DNA of 64,000 nucleotides from Nocardia puris (GCF_003315035.1 NZ_QNRE01000003.1:372001-436000); one strand, 5' to 3'; positions 35,101 through 44,674 are shown, counted from the first letter of the stretch. Notes: a model not told the origin generated them from the letters alone. Made by a program: numbers and translations.

Positions 35101-35394
35101 GAATTCTGGTGTGCGCGTGAGCCGCAGCCGCCGCCCGCCCAGCGTCGCCTCCAGCACCACGCGCGGCGGCGTCTGCGGGGACGCGTGATCCGAGTGCAGC
35201 CGCTTGCTCTCCCCCCGCGCGCCCGGGACCTTGCCGTACAGGGCGAACGCGATCGCGTCGAGCACGGTCGTCTTGCCCGCCCCGGTGTGCCCGTGCAGCA
35301 GGAACAGCCCGTCGGCGCCGAGGGCGTCGAAATCGACCACCGTGGGCGCGGCGAACGGGCCGAACGCCGTCATCTCCAACCGATGCAGCCTCAC
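32146..35394 (-). CDS. sbcC: Exonuclease SbcCD, ATPase subunit SbcC
   Basis: The 1082-residue protein is an SMC-like ATPase. Walker A is GHTGAGKTT at residues 35-43, two long Ala/Glu/Arg-rich coiled coils fill the middle, and a zinc-hook CKVC motif is at residues 538-541 (HPCKVCGSPDHP). The C-terminal ABC signature is KTLSGGETFMASLSMALGLA and Walker B IALDTLFIDEGFG. With SbcD it opens and cuts DNA hairpins and protein-blocked ends. It begins at GTG 35394, overlapping a small ORF by 4 bases; sbcD lies 330 bases upstream instead of being directly adjacent. Confidence 0.95.
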   Translation of the reverse strand: MRLHRLEMTAFGPFAAPTVVDFDALGADGLFLLHGHTGAGKTTVLDAIAFALYGKVPGARGESKRLHSDHASPQTPPRVVLEATLGGRRLRLTRTPEFERPKLRGTGMRTEPAKATLEWLDGAGVNLARISDIGDEIIRLLGMSADQFFQVVLLPQGDFARFLRAENEEREKLLEKLFDTERFGTAEQWLLERKRVAGAELDTQREHIERLIAQIRGAAGLSATDSVGTVDAVGWSQDLLTAARADLTAASAEVERCRAESTRLSEHADAQRRLAEQRRRMDAARHRLDDYAAGAPHRSALAAELDLARRAQPVKEAIDEARDAVMNSRKRESEAHSAARKLADALLDPRAADLGGLDLLTGVSAADPEQSGTGAGPATEPGIRVDADLGAAILRWGKRIGALDEVRSDAKAAEQLSAELAGLRTESEAVARRMGELAASRERLPAAIAAAEARMREVSDAAATLPALSAELERLQSATAAAVELTGRRTDLDRARVTYETARATHNDAKERVLDLRERRLSGMAAELAGQLVTGHPCKVCGSPDHPDPATPGASAVSDAAERKAAEAERAAEAERDTALTVVTGLEREIEALIARGGDTDRVELAAALRGVTARYEDAADAAEQIEAASADVTRLRTDETRLHDDLRAAEARRSALAARLSAGEARLAELTERLRAAAGADTTVEARRARLDALVAAADALRAARAAATAAREQVTALADRVENLARAAGFLLEGESAADPDSVATDSTQLHVDGVRAGADAVRAETGSAGAAPDNVAAERGSATPPRDDIALLAAYAVVVKAAARTPQRQREIESELTAAEHARAHAEQVLAEPESAAAATAELDDPAELERRLHEARERLETAAAAQSEAARRVQLLEELGAQLWTEVERIGPRRRAYEELAGVADVVAGRGENNRKMSLRSYVLAARLEEVALAGSERLRRMSGGRYEFVHTDRAGRHGRRGGLGLDIRDDYTGAIRPAKTLSGGETFMASLSMALGLADTVAAESGGIALDTLFIDEGFGGLDADTLDAVMGVLDELRAGGRVVGIVSHVDEMRQRIPSRLHVLRDRTGSHLRTTVA

Positions 35395-35621
35395 CTCACC
35401 ACCCCGATCCCACCCGTCGAGCCGTGTGGCGGGCTCCCACGCTTCCCCGCGAACAGTGCCCGTCCTCGTCCGGGCGCTCGGGTCTCAGCGGCGGCACCGC
35501 CGCGTTCCATCGGCCGCGACATCCCTGCCGTGATCACCCACGTGCTCATGCCGCGCGCCCGCTCGTCTCGGCCACACGCGACGCACACCGGCAGCTCACC
35601 CACCCGCGCATTCATACGCAC
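35391..35621 (-). CDS. Small ORF between sbcD and sbcC (76 codons)
   Basis: A 76-residue frame (GTG at 35621 or ATG at 35615) overlaps the previous mini-ORF by 10 bases and ends in GTGA, where sbcC begins. The product contains CVACGRDERARG and is otherwise Gly/Arg-rich, with no recognised domain. Its main value may be to carry ribosomes to sbcC. Whether a stable protein is made is unknown; codon use is acceptable but not decisive. Confidence 0.4.
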   Translation of the reverse strand: MRMNARVGELPVCVACGRDERARGMSTWVITAGMSRPMERGGAAAETRAPGRGRALFAGKRGSPPHGSTGGIGVVR

Positions 35622-35728
35622 CGCGCCCGCTCGGCTCCAGCACGCACGGAGCGCGCCAGCAGCTCACCCACGCGTCGTGCCCCCTCAGCGCAGGCGAAGC
35701 GCGTCAGCGGCTCACCCCACCCGCTCAT
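35612..35728 (-). CDS. Mini-ORF directly after sbcD (38 codons)
   Basis: An ATG at 35728 overlaps the sbcD stop as ATGA and opens a 38-residue frame (GWGEPLTRFACAEGARRVGE...) that overlaps the next small ORF by 10 bases. No domain is recognised. The chain of overlaps sbcD, mini-ORF, small ORF, sbcC looks like translational coupling. The underlying DNA contains imperfect copies of a CGGCTCACCC-type element, so it may be a repeat-derived insertion. Confidence 0.35.
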   Translation of the reverse strand: MSGWGEPLTRFACAEGARRVGELLARSVRAGAERARCV

Positions 35729-36915
35729 GCCGTCAGCCCCTCCGTCACCGATCCGTCCTCGAGGACGACCGGAGCCGGCCGATCCGATTCGCGCACCGCC
35801 GCCGCCAGCGCGCGCTCCACCCACACCATCTCGCCCGCCGTGGGCTCGCGGCGCACATCGGTCAGAAAGCTCTGCGCCACTTCGGCATCGCGGCGGCCGC
35901 GCACACGCTCACGATAGTGCAGCTCCGGATTGCCGCCCGGCCGTTGCCATTCCACGTGCACGGCGTGCGGAAAACGTTCGCGCAGTTTGCGCAGCGCGTC
36001 GATCGGGCGGGTGTCGTCGGTGAGGATCGCGGACACGTAGTGGTCGACCACGGCCTCGTGCGTCGCGTCGGAAAGCAATTCCTCCAGGGTTCCGGTGAGG
36101 TTGCTCAACCCGCGCACAACGGGCAGATCGCGGCGCTCGACCGCACTCAGCCCCGACTCGTCCAGGTCCACGATCCACACGGCCTTGCGGTGGGAGTTCT
36201 CCGCGAACGAATACGGCAGGGGCGAGCCCGAATAGCGCACCGACTCCGAGAGTGCCTGTGGCGAATGCAGGTGCCCCAGCGCCACGTAATCGATGCCGTC
36301 GAACGCCGAGAGCGGGACCGTCTCGACCCCGCCCACCGAGATGGACCGCTCCGAACCGGTCGCCGCGCCGCCCACCACGAACGCGTGCGCGAGCACCACC
36401 GTGCGCACCCCCGGCCGCTCCGCGATATCGGCCCGGATCCGCGCCATCACGGCGTCGAGCACCTCGGCGTGCGAACGCGCCTGCGGCACACCGAGTTCGG
36501 CGCGCGTGACATCCGGCTCCAGGTACGGGATGCCGTAGAACGCGACCTCGCCGTGCGCGTCGGCGAGCAGCACCGGCCGGTGCGCCTCGGCGACGGTGGT
36601 GCGCAGGTGCAGCCCGCCGGCGGCCGCGAAACTCGCCCCCGCGCCCAGCCGGGTGGGCGAATCGTGATTGCCCGCCGTGGCCACGATGCGCGCGCCGGCC
36701 GCGCGGATCGCCTCGAAACCCCTATTGCACACCGCGATCGCGTCGGCACTCGGAATGGAGCGGTCGTACACGTCGCCGGGCACCACCACCACGTCCACCG
36801 ATTCCGCCGCCACCAACTCGGCGACGGCCGCCAGCGAACACGCTTGATCGGCAAGCAGATCGACGCCGTGGAACGTCCGGCCGATATGCCAGTCCGAGGT
36901 GTGCAGGATCCGCAT
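35725..36915 (-). CDS. sbcD: Exonuclease SbcCD, nuclease subunit SbcD
   Basis: The 396-residue protein is a Mre11/SbcD-type phosphoesterase. Metal-binding motifs are visible in order: ILHTSDWHIGR (Asp, His), VVVPGDVYDR, TAGNHDS, VLAHAFVVGG and YVALGHLHSPQ. It cuts DNA as the partner of SbcC. The ATG at 36915 begins MRILHTSDWH, the usual family start; a longer frame begins at 36972. Its stop overlaps a mini-ORF, and sbcC follows 330 bases later. Confidence 0.95.
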   Translation of the reverse strand: MRILHTSDWHIGRTFHGVDLLADQACSLAAVAELVAAESVDVVVVPGDVYDRSIPSADAIAVCNRGFEAIRAAGARIVATAGNHDSPTRLGAGASFAAAGGLHLRTTVAEAHRPVLLADAHGEVAFYGIPYLEPDVTRAELGVPQARSHAEVLDAVMARIRADIAERPGVRTVVLAHAFVVGGAATGSERSISVGGVETVPLSAFDGIDYVALGHLHSPQALSESVRYSGSPLPYSFAENSHRKAVWIVDLDESGLSAVERRDLPVVRGLSNLTGTLEELLSDATHEAVVDHYVSAILTDDTRPIDALRKLRERFPHAVHVEWQRPGGNPELHYRERVRGRRDAEVAQSFLTDVRREPTAGEMVWVERALAAAVRESDRPAPVVLEDGSVTEGLTA

Positions 36916-37028
36916 GGCCCGAAACCGTAGGCCCACCCACCGACAAGTGGCAATCGGCTGGCGTGTCGCCACGCGGACACGCGGGCAGGTCCGCGAACCT
37001 GTCGGTGGGGTGCGGCACTATCGGCGCC

Positions 37029-38183
37029 ATGACCGCACCGATGCTCGTCGCGTTGCTGCTGGTGTTCGCCGCCGGGGCGGGCATCGGCTGGCTCGGCCAC
37101 GCGGCGCGCGCGGGGCAGCGGGCCGTGGCCGCCGAGGCGCGGCTGGCGGCGGCGAGCGAGAACGAGCGGCTGCTGCGGCAATCGCTGCACGCGGCCAACG
37201 AGGATGCGGCGCGCAGGCATTCGCACGCGGTGGGCACGCTGGTGGAACCGCTGCGCGAGGCCGTCGGCGTGCTGAACCAGCAGATCCAGCAGGTGGAGCG
37301 CCACCGCGTCGACGCCTACGCCGGGCTGCGCGAGCAGGTGGCCACCATGCAGCGCACCTCGCACCAGCTGGCGGGCCAGACGAGTCAGCTGGTCGCGGCG
37401 CTGCGGGCGCCGCAGGTGCGCGGCCGGTGGGGCGAGATCCAGCTCGAGCGCGTCGTGGAACTGGCGGGGATGACCAAGCACTGTGATTTCTCCACCCAGG
37501 TGCATCGCGCGGCGGGCGACGAGCACCGCACCGGCGTGGTGCGGCCCGATCTGGTGGTGCACCTGTCCGGTGGCAGGCACATCGTGGTGGATGCCAAGGT
37601 CCCGTTCTCCGCGTATCTGGACGCGGCCACCACCGACGATCCCGACGTGCGCGCCGACCTACTCGCCCGCCACGCCAAACACTTGCGCGCCCACGTCGAC
37701 CAGCTGGCCGACAAACAGTATTGGGCGGCGTTCGACCCGGCCCCCGAGTTCGTGGTGCTGTTCGTGCCCGGCGACCCGTTCCTCGACGCGGCACTCACCA
37801 CCGATTCGGGCCTGCTGGAGTACGCGTTCGGCCGGAACGTGATCCTCGCTACTCCCACCACGCTCGTCGCCCTGCTGCGCACCATCGCGTTCGGCTGGCG
37901 CCAGGAGGCGGTCTCGCGGGATATGGCGGCGGTGCAGCGGCTGGGCCGCGAACTCCACACCCGGCTCGGCATGACGGGCAGGCACCTGGACCGCCTCGGC
38001 ACCCAGCTGGGCAAGGCCGTGGACGCCTACAACTACGCCGTGGCCTCGGTCGAATCCCGGGTGATGGTCACCGCCCGCAAGCTCCACGACTTGGAGATCG
38101 CCGAACAGGAGGTACCCGCGATCGGCCGGGTGGACGTCCGGCCGCGAACGGTCGGTTTCGCCGACGTGGACGATCCACACTGA
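37029..38183 (+). CDS. rmuC: RmuC-domain DNA recombination protein
   Basis: The 384-residue protein has one N-terminal membrane helix (PMLVALLLVFAAGAGIGWLG), a coiled coil from about residue 35 to 130, and the RmuC domain: VRGRWGEIQLERVVELAGMT, VVDAKVPFSAYLDA and a PD-(D/E)XK-like core, then NVILATPTTLVALLRTIAFG. RmuC limits inversions and suppresses DNA rearrangement; a nuclease role is proposed. It diverges from sbcD with about 110 bases between them, so two DNA-repair units share a promoter region. Confidence 0.93.
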   Translation: MTAPMLVALLLVFAAGAGIGWLGHAARAGQRAVAAEARLAAASENERLLRQSLHAANEDAARRHSHAVGTLVEPLREAVGVLNQQIQQVERHRVDAYAGLREQVATMQRTSHQLAGQTSQLVAALRAPQVRGRWGEIQLERVVELAGMTKHCDFSTQVHRAAGDEHRTGVVRPDLVVHLSGGRHIVVDAKVPFSAYLDAATTDDPDVRADLLARHAKHLRAHVDQLADKQYWAAFDPAPEFVVLFVPGDPFLDAALTTDSGLLEYAFGRNVILATPTTLVALLRTIAFGWRQEAVSRDMAAVQRLGRELHTRLGMTGRHLDRLGTQLGKAVDAYNYAVASVESRVMVTARKLHDLEIAEQEVPAIGRVDVRPRTVGFADVDDPH

Positions 38184-38278
38184 CGGGCCGACGCCGCGCA
38201 CCGCCGTAGGGAAGGCGCAGGTGCCCCTTCGGCCCTGCGTTGACACCCACCGCCGCCGTGGCGGTTAGTGTGCACTGT

Positions 38279-39166
38279 GTGGCTCCTTCCCAACGTGTGC
38301 GATCCGAGGTGCCCGCGCCGCAGCGTTCCATCCTGCCGACGGTGCCGGGTGTCCCGGCCTGGTCGGCGGTTCTGATCGCGGTCGCGTGCACGCTGCTCGG
38401 CTTCCTGATCGATGCCCACGGCGACCAGACCGACCTCACCGGCAGTTTCGCCGCGCTCTACGTCATCGGCTGTGTCGCCGCGGTGCTCGCCGTGCGCTAC
38501 CGGGGGATCTTCACCACGCTGGTGTTACCGCCGCTGCTGTTGTTCCTCGCCGTGCCGCTGGCGTACCAGCAGCTCACCGGAAGCTCCTCCACCGGCATCA
38601 AGGACATCCTGTTCAACCTGGCGATCCCGCTGGTCAACCGGTTCCCGACGATGATGCTGGCCACCGCGCTGGTGCTGGCGATCGGCGCGGCGCGCATCCT
38701 GCTGCACCGGCGCGAGGCGGCGGCGGAGAAGTCGACCCAGGCCAGGCGGGGCACCAGCTGGGGCCGCAGTGCGATGGCGAAGCGCGAGGACAAGCGCTCG
38801 ATGAAACGCGCGGAGAAGCGTCCGGAGCCGCGCGTCGCGAAGAAGGAGGCGCCGCAGGCGAAGCGCCGCCCGCGCAGGCCGCAGCCGGAGATCGATGATC
38901 CGGTGACCGACAAGTACGAACCCCCGCGCCCCGGCCGTCGCCCGCCCCGCGACGTCGCGGACGCGCCGCCCCGGGTAGGCGCGCGCGGACGGGAAGGCAG
39001 GCCCCCGGCACGCGGTGGCAGGCCCGCGGCGGTGCCGCGCGGCGAGGCCGAGCCCGCGCGCGGGGCGCGCGGACGAGCCGAGGCGCCACCCCATCCGCAG
39101 CCGAACGTCCGCTACCGCGACCGGGAACCCGGCCGCCCCCAGCGGCGCAAGCCGGAAAGTCTCTAG
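38279..39166 (+). CDS. DUF6542 membrane protein (Rv1111c-like)
   Basis: The 295-residue protein has an N-terminal membrane domain (about residues 25-140) with four hydrophobic helices, of which [20 protein letters not shown] and [20 protein letters not shown] are clearest, matching DUF6542. The rest is a long, basic, Arg/Pro/Lys-rich, probably disordered tail. The GTG at 38279 was chosen because the domain starts soon after. In M. tuberculosis the homologue lies between ispH and ychF. Its stop overlaps the convergent ispH gene by 4 bases. Confidence 0.85.
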   Translation: MAPSQRVRSEVPAPQRSILPTVPGVPAWSAVLIAVACTLLGFLIDAHGDQTDLTGSFAALYVIGCVAAVLAVRYRGIFTTLVLPPLLLFLAVPLAYQQLTGSSSTGIKDILFNLAIPLVNRFPTMMLATALVLAIGAARILLHRREAAAEKSTQARRGTSWGRSAMAKREDKRSMKRAEKRPEPRVAKKEAPQAKRRPRRPQPEIDDPVTDKYEPPRPGRRPPRDVADAPPRVGARGREGRPPARGGRPAAVPRGEAEPARGARGRAEAPPHPQPNVRYRDREPGRPQRRKPESL

Positions 39167-40173
39167 CGGCGGGCGGTGCGCAATTCGCGGGGCAGCGCGA
39201 ACACCAGCGTCTCGTTGGCGGTGGTGACCGGCTGCACCTCGCCGAAGCCGTACTCGGCGAGCATGTCGAGCACGCCGCGCACCAGGATGTCGGGCACCGA
39301 CGCGCCCGAGGTGATGCCGACCGTGCGCACGCCCTCCAGCCAGGCCGGGTCGACCTCGCGGGCGTAGTCCACCAGGTGGGCGGCCCGTGCGCCCGCGCCG
39401 AGCGCCACCTCGACCAGCCGCACCGAGTTCGACGAGTTGCGCGAGCCGACCACGATCACCAGATCGCACTCCGGCGCCATCGCCTTCACCGCGACCTGGC
39501 GGTTCTGGGTGGCGTAGCAGATGTCGTCGCTGGGCGGGTCCTGCAGCGAGGGGAAGCGCTCCCGCAGCCGCTGCACGGTCTCCATGGTCTCGTCGACGCT
39601 CAGCGTGGTCTGGGAGAGCCAGATCACCTTGCTCTCGTCGCGGACGGTGACGCGGTCCACCGCGTCGGGACCGTCCACCAGCTGCACGTGGTCGGGCGCC
39701 TCACCGGCGGTGCCCTCGACCTCCTCATGGCCCTCGTGGCCGATGAGCAGGATGTCGAAGTCGTCGCGGGCGAAGCGCTTGGCCTCCTGGTGCACCTTGG
39801 TGACCAGCGGGCAGGTCGCATCGATCGTGTGCAGGTCGCGCGCGGCGGCGGCCTCGTGGACGGCCGGGGAGACGCCGTGCGCTGAGAACACCACGACCGC
39901 GCCGTGCGGCACCTCGTCGGTGTCGTCGACGAAGACCACGCCGCGCTCGCGCAGCGTCTCCACCACGTGGCGGTTGTGCACGATCTCCTTGCGCACGTAG
40001 ATAGGGGCGCCGTGCTTCTCCAGCGCCTTCTCCACGGTTTCCACCGCGCGGTCGACGCCGGCGCAGTAGCCGCGCGGCTCGGCGAGCAGCACGCGCTTGC
40101 CACCGTCGGCCTCGGTTTTCACACCGCCCGCGGAGCGGGCGATTCCGACGTTCAGGGGGATGGCCGAAGACAT
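39163..40173 (-). CDS. ispH: 4-hydroxy-3-methylbut-2-enyl diphosphate reductase
   Basis: The 336-residue enzyme performs the last step of the MEP isoprenoid pathway, reducing HMBPP to IPP and DMAPP. The three cysteines that ligate the 4Fe-4S cluster are seen in [23 protein letters not shown] and [11 protein letters not shown]. Other signatures are VFSAHGVSP and [17 protein letters not shown]. The ATG at 40173 is preferred; a longer frame from 40236 is less likely. Neighbours and order agree with M. tuberculosis ispH (Rv1110). Confidence 0.96.
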   Translation of the reverse strand: MSSAIPLNVGIARSAGGVKTEADGGKRVLLAEPRGYCAGVDRAVETVEKALEKHGAPIYVRKEIVHNRHVVETLRERGVVFVDDTDEVPHGAVVVFSAHGVSPAVHEAAAARDLHTIDATCPLVTKVHQEAKRFARDDFDILLIGHEGHEEVEGTAGEAPDHVQLVDGPDAVDRVTVRDESKVIWLSQTTLSVDETMETVQRLRERFPSLQDPPSDDICYATQNRQVAVKAMAPECDLVIVVGSRNSSNSVRLVEVALGAGARAAHLVDYAREVDPAWLEGVRTVGITSGASVPDILVRGVLDMLAEYGFGEVQPVTTANETLVFALPRELRTARR

Positions 40174-40371
40174 GCCCCTCAGCTTACGTGGGCCGGGCGA
40201 GTGGCGAGCGCCCGGACGAAGGCCGGGCTGCGGCATCCGGCGGGCTTCCTACAGAATGTGTCTGTGACAGCAATTAACACTACGATCGGCGAGTACACCG
40301 GGTCACTCGACGCGCGCCCGCCCGGCCGCGGCACCCGGAGTCTTTGCAGATCACGACGTATCGGGCAGGCT

Positions 40372-40962
40372 ATGACCATGTTTCGACCTCCGTTCGTGGC
40401 ACGGGTCGCCGCCGGTGCCGCCGTCTACGCCATTGAAGAAACCCGCCGGCTACCGACCGTCGCGCTGAACTTCCCGATCACCGCGATCAGTCAGGTGCTG
40501 CAGACCACGATGCACGTCCAGCAGTTCGTGACCAGCCTCGCTCTCAAGGGCGACGGCGTGTTCGAGCGTCTGGGCGGCAAGCCGGTCGAGCAGCCCGAAT
40601 GGGCCACCTTCGACGAGGATCTGACCAACGGGCAAACCTCCGGCGCCGCCGCACAGGTCAGCGCGTTCGACCTGTTCACCGCCGAGGAGCCGGTCTCGGC
40701 CAACGGCCACGCCGCCGCGCAGGCCGAGGTAACCGAGATCACACCGGAGCCGGTCGCGCCGGAGCCGGTGGAGATCGTGGTCCCCGAGATCGCGGTCCGC
40801 TACGACTACGACAACATGACCCTGGCCCAGCTGCGCGCCCGCCTGCGCATGCTGACCATCGACGACCTCACCGCGCTGCTGGACTACGAGCAGCAGACGC
40901 ACGCCCGCGCGCCGTTCGTCACCATGCTGACGAACCGGATCGCCACCGTCCGGGCCCAGTGA
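40372..40962 (+). CDS. Lipid-droplet-associated-type protein (Rv1109c-like)
   Basis: The 196-residue protein (MTMFRPPF start; an internal ATG at 40378 is the alternative) has an amphipathic/hydrophobic N-terminal segment ([40 protein letters not shown]), an acidic Pro/Glu-rich linker and a C-terminal helical motif [20 protein letters not shown] (ending [20 protein letters not shown]). Actinobacterial relatives of this kind bind lipid droplets. Its position between ispH and xseA equals Rv1109c. The droplet role is inferred from family and place. Confidence 0.82.
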   Translation: MTMFRPPFVARVAAGAAVYAIEETRRLPTVALNFPITAISQVLQTTMHVQQFVTSLALKGDGVFERLGGKPVEQPEWATFDEDLTNGQTSGAAAQVSAFDLFTAEEPVSANGHAAAQAEVTEITPEPVAPEPVEIVVPEIAVRYDYDNMTLAQLRARLRMLTIDDLTALLDYEQQTHARAPFVTMLTNRIATVRAQ

Positions 40963-41035
40963 CCGCTGTCCCAGCGGCCACGCGGCGGGCCGGCCGAGCA
41001 CGAACCGGTCGGACCCGCCGCGTATACCTGTCCGT

Positions 41036-42310
41036 ATGACACAGAGCGGGCAGCAGACTCCGGCGAATTCCGCCGAGAATCCCTGGCCGGTGCGCTCGGT
41101 GGCCGTGAAGGTCATGCAGTGGATCGAGCGGCTCGGCAGCGTCTGGGTCGAGGGCCAGGTCACCCAGATCTCCCTGCGCCCCGGGGCGCGCACCGCCTTC
41201 CTGGTGCTGCGTGACCCGTCGGCCGATATGTCCCTGCAGGTCACTTGCGAGGCCGACCTGTTGCGCCGCTCACCCGTCCCGCTGCAAGAGGGCAGCCGGG
41301 TGGTGGTGTACGGCAAACTCACCTTCTTCACCGGGCGCGGCACGCTGTCGCTGCGGGTGGTCGAGATCCGGCCCGTCGGCGTCGGCGAACTGCTGGCCCG
41401 CATCGCGCGCTTGAAGGCGCTGCTGGATGCCGAGGGCCTGTTCGATCCGCGGCTCAAACGGCCCCTCCCGTTCCTGCCCCGCACCGTCGGGTTGATCACC
41501 GGACGCGCGAGCGCCGCCGAGCACGACGTGGTGAGCGTCGCCGAGAACCGGTGGCCCGCCGTGCGTTTCGCGATCCGCAACACCGCCGTGCAGGGGCCCA
41601 CCGCGGTGCCGCAGATCCTGGAGGCGCTGGCCGAGCTGGATCGAGACCCGTCCGTCGACGTGATCGTGCTGGCGCGCGGCGGCGGCAGCGTGGAGGATCT
41701 GCTGCCGTTCTCCGACGAGGCGCTGTGCCGCGCCATCGTGGCCGCCACCACGCCGATCGTGAGCGCGATCGGTCACGAACCCGACAACCCGCTCTCGGAC
41801 TACGTCGCCGACCTGCGCGCCGCCACCCCCACCGACGCCGCCAAACGCGTCGTGCCCGACGCCGCCGCCGAACTGGCCGGTGTGCGCGAACTGCGCGCCC
41901 GTTCGGCCGCCGCCCTGCGGGGCTGGGTGGACCGCGAGACCCGCGCGCTCGCGCAGCTGCGGTCGCGGCCCGTGCTGGCCGATCCGCTGCGCGAGATCGA
42001 CCGGCGCGGCGAGGAGATCGCCCGGCTGCGCACCGCCGCCCGCCGCGATGTCGACCACCTGATCCGCGCCGAGTACACCGCCACGCGGCATCTGCGCGAG
42101 AAGCTGACGGCGGTGGGCCCGGCCGCGACACTGGCCCGCGGCTACGCTGTCGTGCAACGCGTGACCGGCGCCGAACGCCATGTCGTGCGCACCATCGAGG
42201 ACGCGCCCGCGGGCAGCCAGCTGCGCATCCGGGTCGCCGACGGCGCGGTCACCGCCGCCGCCCTCGGTACCCGGGAACTCGGCGCCCGCCAGCACACAGG
42301 AGGGAAGTGA
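41036..42310 (+). CDS. xseA: Exodeoxyribonuclease VII large subunit
   Basis: The 424-residue subunit has an N-terminal OB fold ([20 protein letters not shown]), the catalytic domain with [40 protein letters not shown] and [20 protein letters not shown], then a coiled coil of Arg/Glu/Ala and a short end. Together with XseB it degrades single-stranded DNA from both ends. It overlaps xseB by 4 bases (GTGA). Placement next to the Rv1109c-like gene is conserved. Confidence 0.97.
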   Translation: MTQSGQQTPANSAENPWPVRSVAVKVMQWIERLGSVWVEGQVTQISLRPGARTAFLVLRDPSADMSLQVTCEADLLRRSPVPLQEGSRVVVYGKLTFFTGRGTLSLRVVEIRPVGVGELLARIARLKALLDAEGLFDPRLKRPLPFLPRTVGLITGRASAAEHDVVSVAENRWPAVRFAIRNTAVQGPTAVPQILEALAELDRDPSVDVIVLARGGGSVEDLLPFSDEALCRAIVAATTPIVSAIGHEPDNPLSDYVADLRAATPTDAAKRVVPDAAAELAGVRELRARSAAALRGWVDRETRALAQLRSRPVLADPLREIDRRGEEIARLRTAARRDVDHLIRAEYTATRHLREKLTAVGPAATLARGYAVVQRVTGAERHVVRTIEDAPAGSQLRIRVADGAVTAAALGTRELGARQHTGGK

Positions 42311-42549
42311 CCTTGGCCGAGCCCGGCAAGGACGAACTGGCCGAGATCGCGACCTTCGGCTACGAACGCGCCCGCGACGAGCTGGTGAACGTCGTCAAGA
42401 TGCTCGAGCAGGGCGGGCTGGACCTCGACGACTCGCTGGCGCTGTGGGAGCGCGGGGAGGCGCTGGCCAACCGGTGCGAGGAGCACCTGGCGGGCGCGCG
42501 CAAACGGGTCGAGGACGCGCTGAGCCATGGGGAATCCGAGAACGACTGA
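42307..42549 (+). CDS. xseB: Exodeoxyribonuclease VII small subunit
   Basis: The 80-residue protein matches Xse[21 protein letters not shown] with [20 protein letters not shown] and [16 protein letters not shown]. Several copies bind one XseA. It starts at GTG 42307, overlapping the xseA stop. The usual length is 60-90 residues. A strong hairpin follows, shared with glpX. Confidence 0.96.
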   Translation: MTLAEPGKDELAEIATFGYERARDELVNVVKMLEQGGLDLDDSLALWERGEALANRCEEHLAGARKRVEDALSHGESEND

Positions 42550-42662
42550 CGCCGCAGACTGACCGTCCGGGGTCACGGCCACGGGTCGGTGGCGGGGTTC
42601 CTCGGCCGCACTCCGCCGCGCATCGCACACGCCGACGATCCGCGCGGTCCTCGCGACGACAA

Positions 42663-42693
42663 CGGCCCGCGCTCCGATTCGGAACGCGGGCCG
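42663..42693. terminator. Bidirectional terminator hairpin
   Basis: CGGCCCGCGCTCCG (42663-42676) pairs with CGGAACGCGGGCCG (42680-42693) with one mismatch and a three-base loop. It separates the convergent xseB and glpX genes and sits 15 bases from the glpX stop. Confidence 0.8.
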
Positions 42694-42707
42694 CGTATCG
42701 ACGCCGA

Positions 42708-43751
42708 TCAGGGCAGCGGCGGCACCGCGCCCTCGTCGCCGTCGAAGTCCACCGAGGAGTACTCGCGCAGCTTGGTCAGGCGGTGGTAGGCGTCGATCAT
42801 GCGGACGGTGCCCGACTTGGAGCGCATCACGATCGACTGGGTGGACGCGCCGCCGCCGAAGTAGCGCACGCCGCGCAGCAGGTCGCCGTCGGTGACGCCG
42901 GTCGCGCAGAAGAAGACGTTCTCGCCGGCGACCAGGTCGGAGGTGGTGAGCACGCGGTCCAGATCGTGGCCCGCGTCGATCGCCTTCTGGCGCTCGTCGT
43001 CGTCCTTGGGGGCCAGCATGCCCTGCAGCTCGCCGCCCATGCAGCGGATCGCGGCCGCGGCGATGATGCCCTCGGGGGTGCCGCCGATACCGACCAGGAT
43101 GTCGGTGCCGGATTCGGGACGGGCCGCGGCGATGGCGCCCGCGACGTCGCCGTCGGAGATGAGGCGGATGCGCGCGCCCGCGTCGCGGGTCTGCTGGATG
43201 AGCTCGGTGTGGCGGGGCCGGTCCAGGATGCAGACGGTGAGGTCGGAGACCGAGGAGTTCTTCGCCTTCGCGACGCGGCGGATGTTCTCGCCGATCGGGG
43301 CCGAGATATCGATCACATCGGCGGCCTCGGGGCCGACCGCGATCTTGTGCATGTAGAACACGGCCGACGGATCGAACATGGCGCCGCGCTCGGCCACCGC
43401 CAGCACCGAGATGGCGCCCGGCGAACCCTTCGACATCAGCGTGGTGCCGTCGATCGGGTCGACCGCGAAGTCCACGTCGGGGCCGGTGCCGTCGCCCACG
43501 GCCTCGCCGTTGTACAGCATGGGCGCCTCGTCCTTCTCGCCCTCGCCGATCACCACGACGCCGCGCATGGACACCGAACTGACCAGCTGCCGCATGGCGT
43601 CGACGGCCGCGCCGTCGCCACCTTCCTTGTCACCGCGGCCCACCCAGCGACCGGCGGCCATGGCGCCCGCCTCGGTCACGCGGACCAGTTCGAGCGCCAG
43701 GTTGCGGTCGGGCGCCTCGCGGCGGCTGGGAGCGGGGGAAGATGCCGTCAT
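42708..43751 (-). CDS. glpX: Class II fructose-1,6-bisphosphatase
   Basis: The 347-residue enzyme dephosphorylates fructose-1,6-bisphosphate in gluconeogenesis. Signature motifs are [32 protein letters not shown], the metal site [12 protein letters not shown], and [20 protein letters not shown]. The ATG at 43751 gives the normal length. In mycobacteria glpX is the main FBPase (Rv1099c), between the fumarase and xse genes as here. A divergent DUF4245 gene lies about 130 bases away. Confidence 0.96.
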   Translation of the reverse strand: MTASSPAPSRREAPDRNLALELVRVTEAGAMAAGRWVGRGDKEGGDGAAVDAMRQLVSSVSMRGVVVIGEGEKDEAPMLYNGEAVGDGTGPDVDFAVDPIDGTTLMSKGSPGAISVLAVAERGAMFDPSAVFYMHKIAVGPEAADVIDISAPIGENIRRVAKAKNSSVSDLTVCILDRPRHTELIQQTRDAGARIRLISDGDVAGAIAAARPESGTDILVGIGGTPEGIIAAAAIRCMGGELQGMLAPKDDDERQKAIDAGHDLDRVLTTSDLVAGENVFFCATGVTDGDLLRGVRYFGGGASTQSIVMRSKSGTVRMIDAYHRLTKLREYSSVDFDGDEGAVPPLP

Positions 43752-43882
43752 TGCGGGGTGCCTCCTCGGTTGGTACGTACCGGACGATTGTCTCATTCCG
43801 CGATGGCGCGCCCGTGCACCCCTGGTCGGAGCCGGTGGGGTGCCCGGCGACCGGCGATCCCGGCACCGTGGATACTGGGAGT

Positions 43883-44455
43883 GTGTCGTACCAAAAGCCA
43901 CGCATCCTGCACAGCTACAAGGATCTGTTCTTCTCGCTGATCCCGCTGGTGCTGATCGTCGTGGTCTTCGCCGGGCTGGCCAGTCAGTGCACCTTCGCCG
44001 CGCAGGGCCCGACGCCGGGCCAGATCCCGAACTTCGATGTGGACGCCGCGCTCGGCTCCGACGCGCGCACGCTCTCGTTCCCGATCCGCAACCCCGACCT
44101 GCCCGAGGGCTGGACGCCGAACTCCGGCCGCCGCGACACCATCACCGGCGAGGGCGGCGGCGCCGTCAGCGTGGTCGGCTTCCTCACCCCGCAGGGCCGC
44201 TACATGCAGGTCGCGCAGAGCAGCGCCACCGAGGAGTCCTTCGCCCGGTTCCTGCTCGGCTCGCGCTACGCCACCGGCGCCGAGCAGATCGGCGAGCAGA
44301 AGTGGGTCGTGTACACCGAGCCCACCGAGGAAACCGCCTGGATCGCCGACTTCGGTGATGCCCGGATCGTCATCAAGGGCGCGGGCAACGACGAATCCTT
44401 CACCACCCTCGCCACCGCCCTCACCAACGCCACCCCCCTCCCCCGCACGCAGTAG
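43883..44455 (+). CDS. DUF4245 membrane protein (Rv1100-like)
   Basis: The 190-residue protein has a short cytoplasmic start ([14 protein letters not shown]), one membrane helix (about residues 16-36) and an extracytoplasmic DUF4245 domain with [38 protein letters not shown] and a central [14 protein letters not shown]. Family function is unknown. The GTG at 43883 was chosen because the family usually begins just before KPR; a GTG at 43868 is also possible. It is divergent from glpX. Confidence 0.85.
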   Translation: MSYQKPRILHSYKDLFFSLIPLVLIVVVFAGLASQCTFAAQGPTPGQIPNFDVDAALGSDARTLSFPIRNPDLPEGWTPNSGRRDTITGEGGGAVSVVGFLTPQGRYMQVAQSSATEESFARFLLGSRYATGAEQIGEQKWVVYTEPTEETAWIADFGDARIVIKGAGNDESFTTLATALTNATPLPRTQ

Positions 44456-44462
44456 GGACTGC

Positions 44463-44674
44463 CCGGCGGACAGGAGCACAGTAGGGCTGTCTCCGGGACG
44501 GGACCACCGCAGGAGCGCGCCGCTGCCCCGCACACGGCGGCGGCCGTCTCCCGGACGGGCACACTGCTGGAGCCACCTCCCGGTCGGCACACTGAAAGAG
44601 CCACGCATCCGGACAGGTACGGCCGTGGCCGGTACGCAGTAGAAGCCACCCTGGACAGGCAAAGAGCGGGAGCC
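44463..44674. repeat. Degenerate short-repeat array
   Basis: About seven imperfect copies of a 20-25 base element with consensus CCGGACGGGCACACTGCAGGAGCC start near 44463, 44493, 44551, 44580, 44609, 44629 and 44651, with variable spacers. The array fills most of the 420 bases between the DUF4245 gene and the next kinase-like gene. No gene is supported in it. Origin and role are unknown. Confidence 0.5.

Noticed and set aside
32146..36915. Long antisense frames over sbcC and sbcD
   Set aside because: They mirror the coding strand's codon pattern; translations are low-complexity Gly/Arg/Ala/Val.
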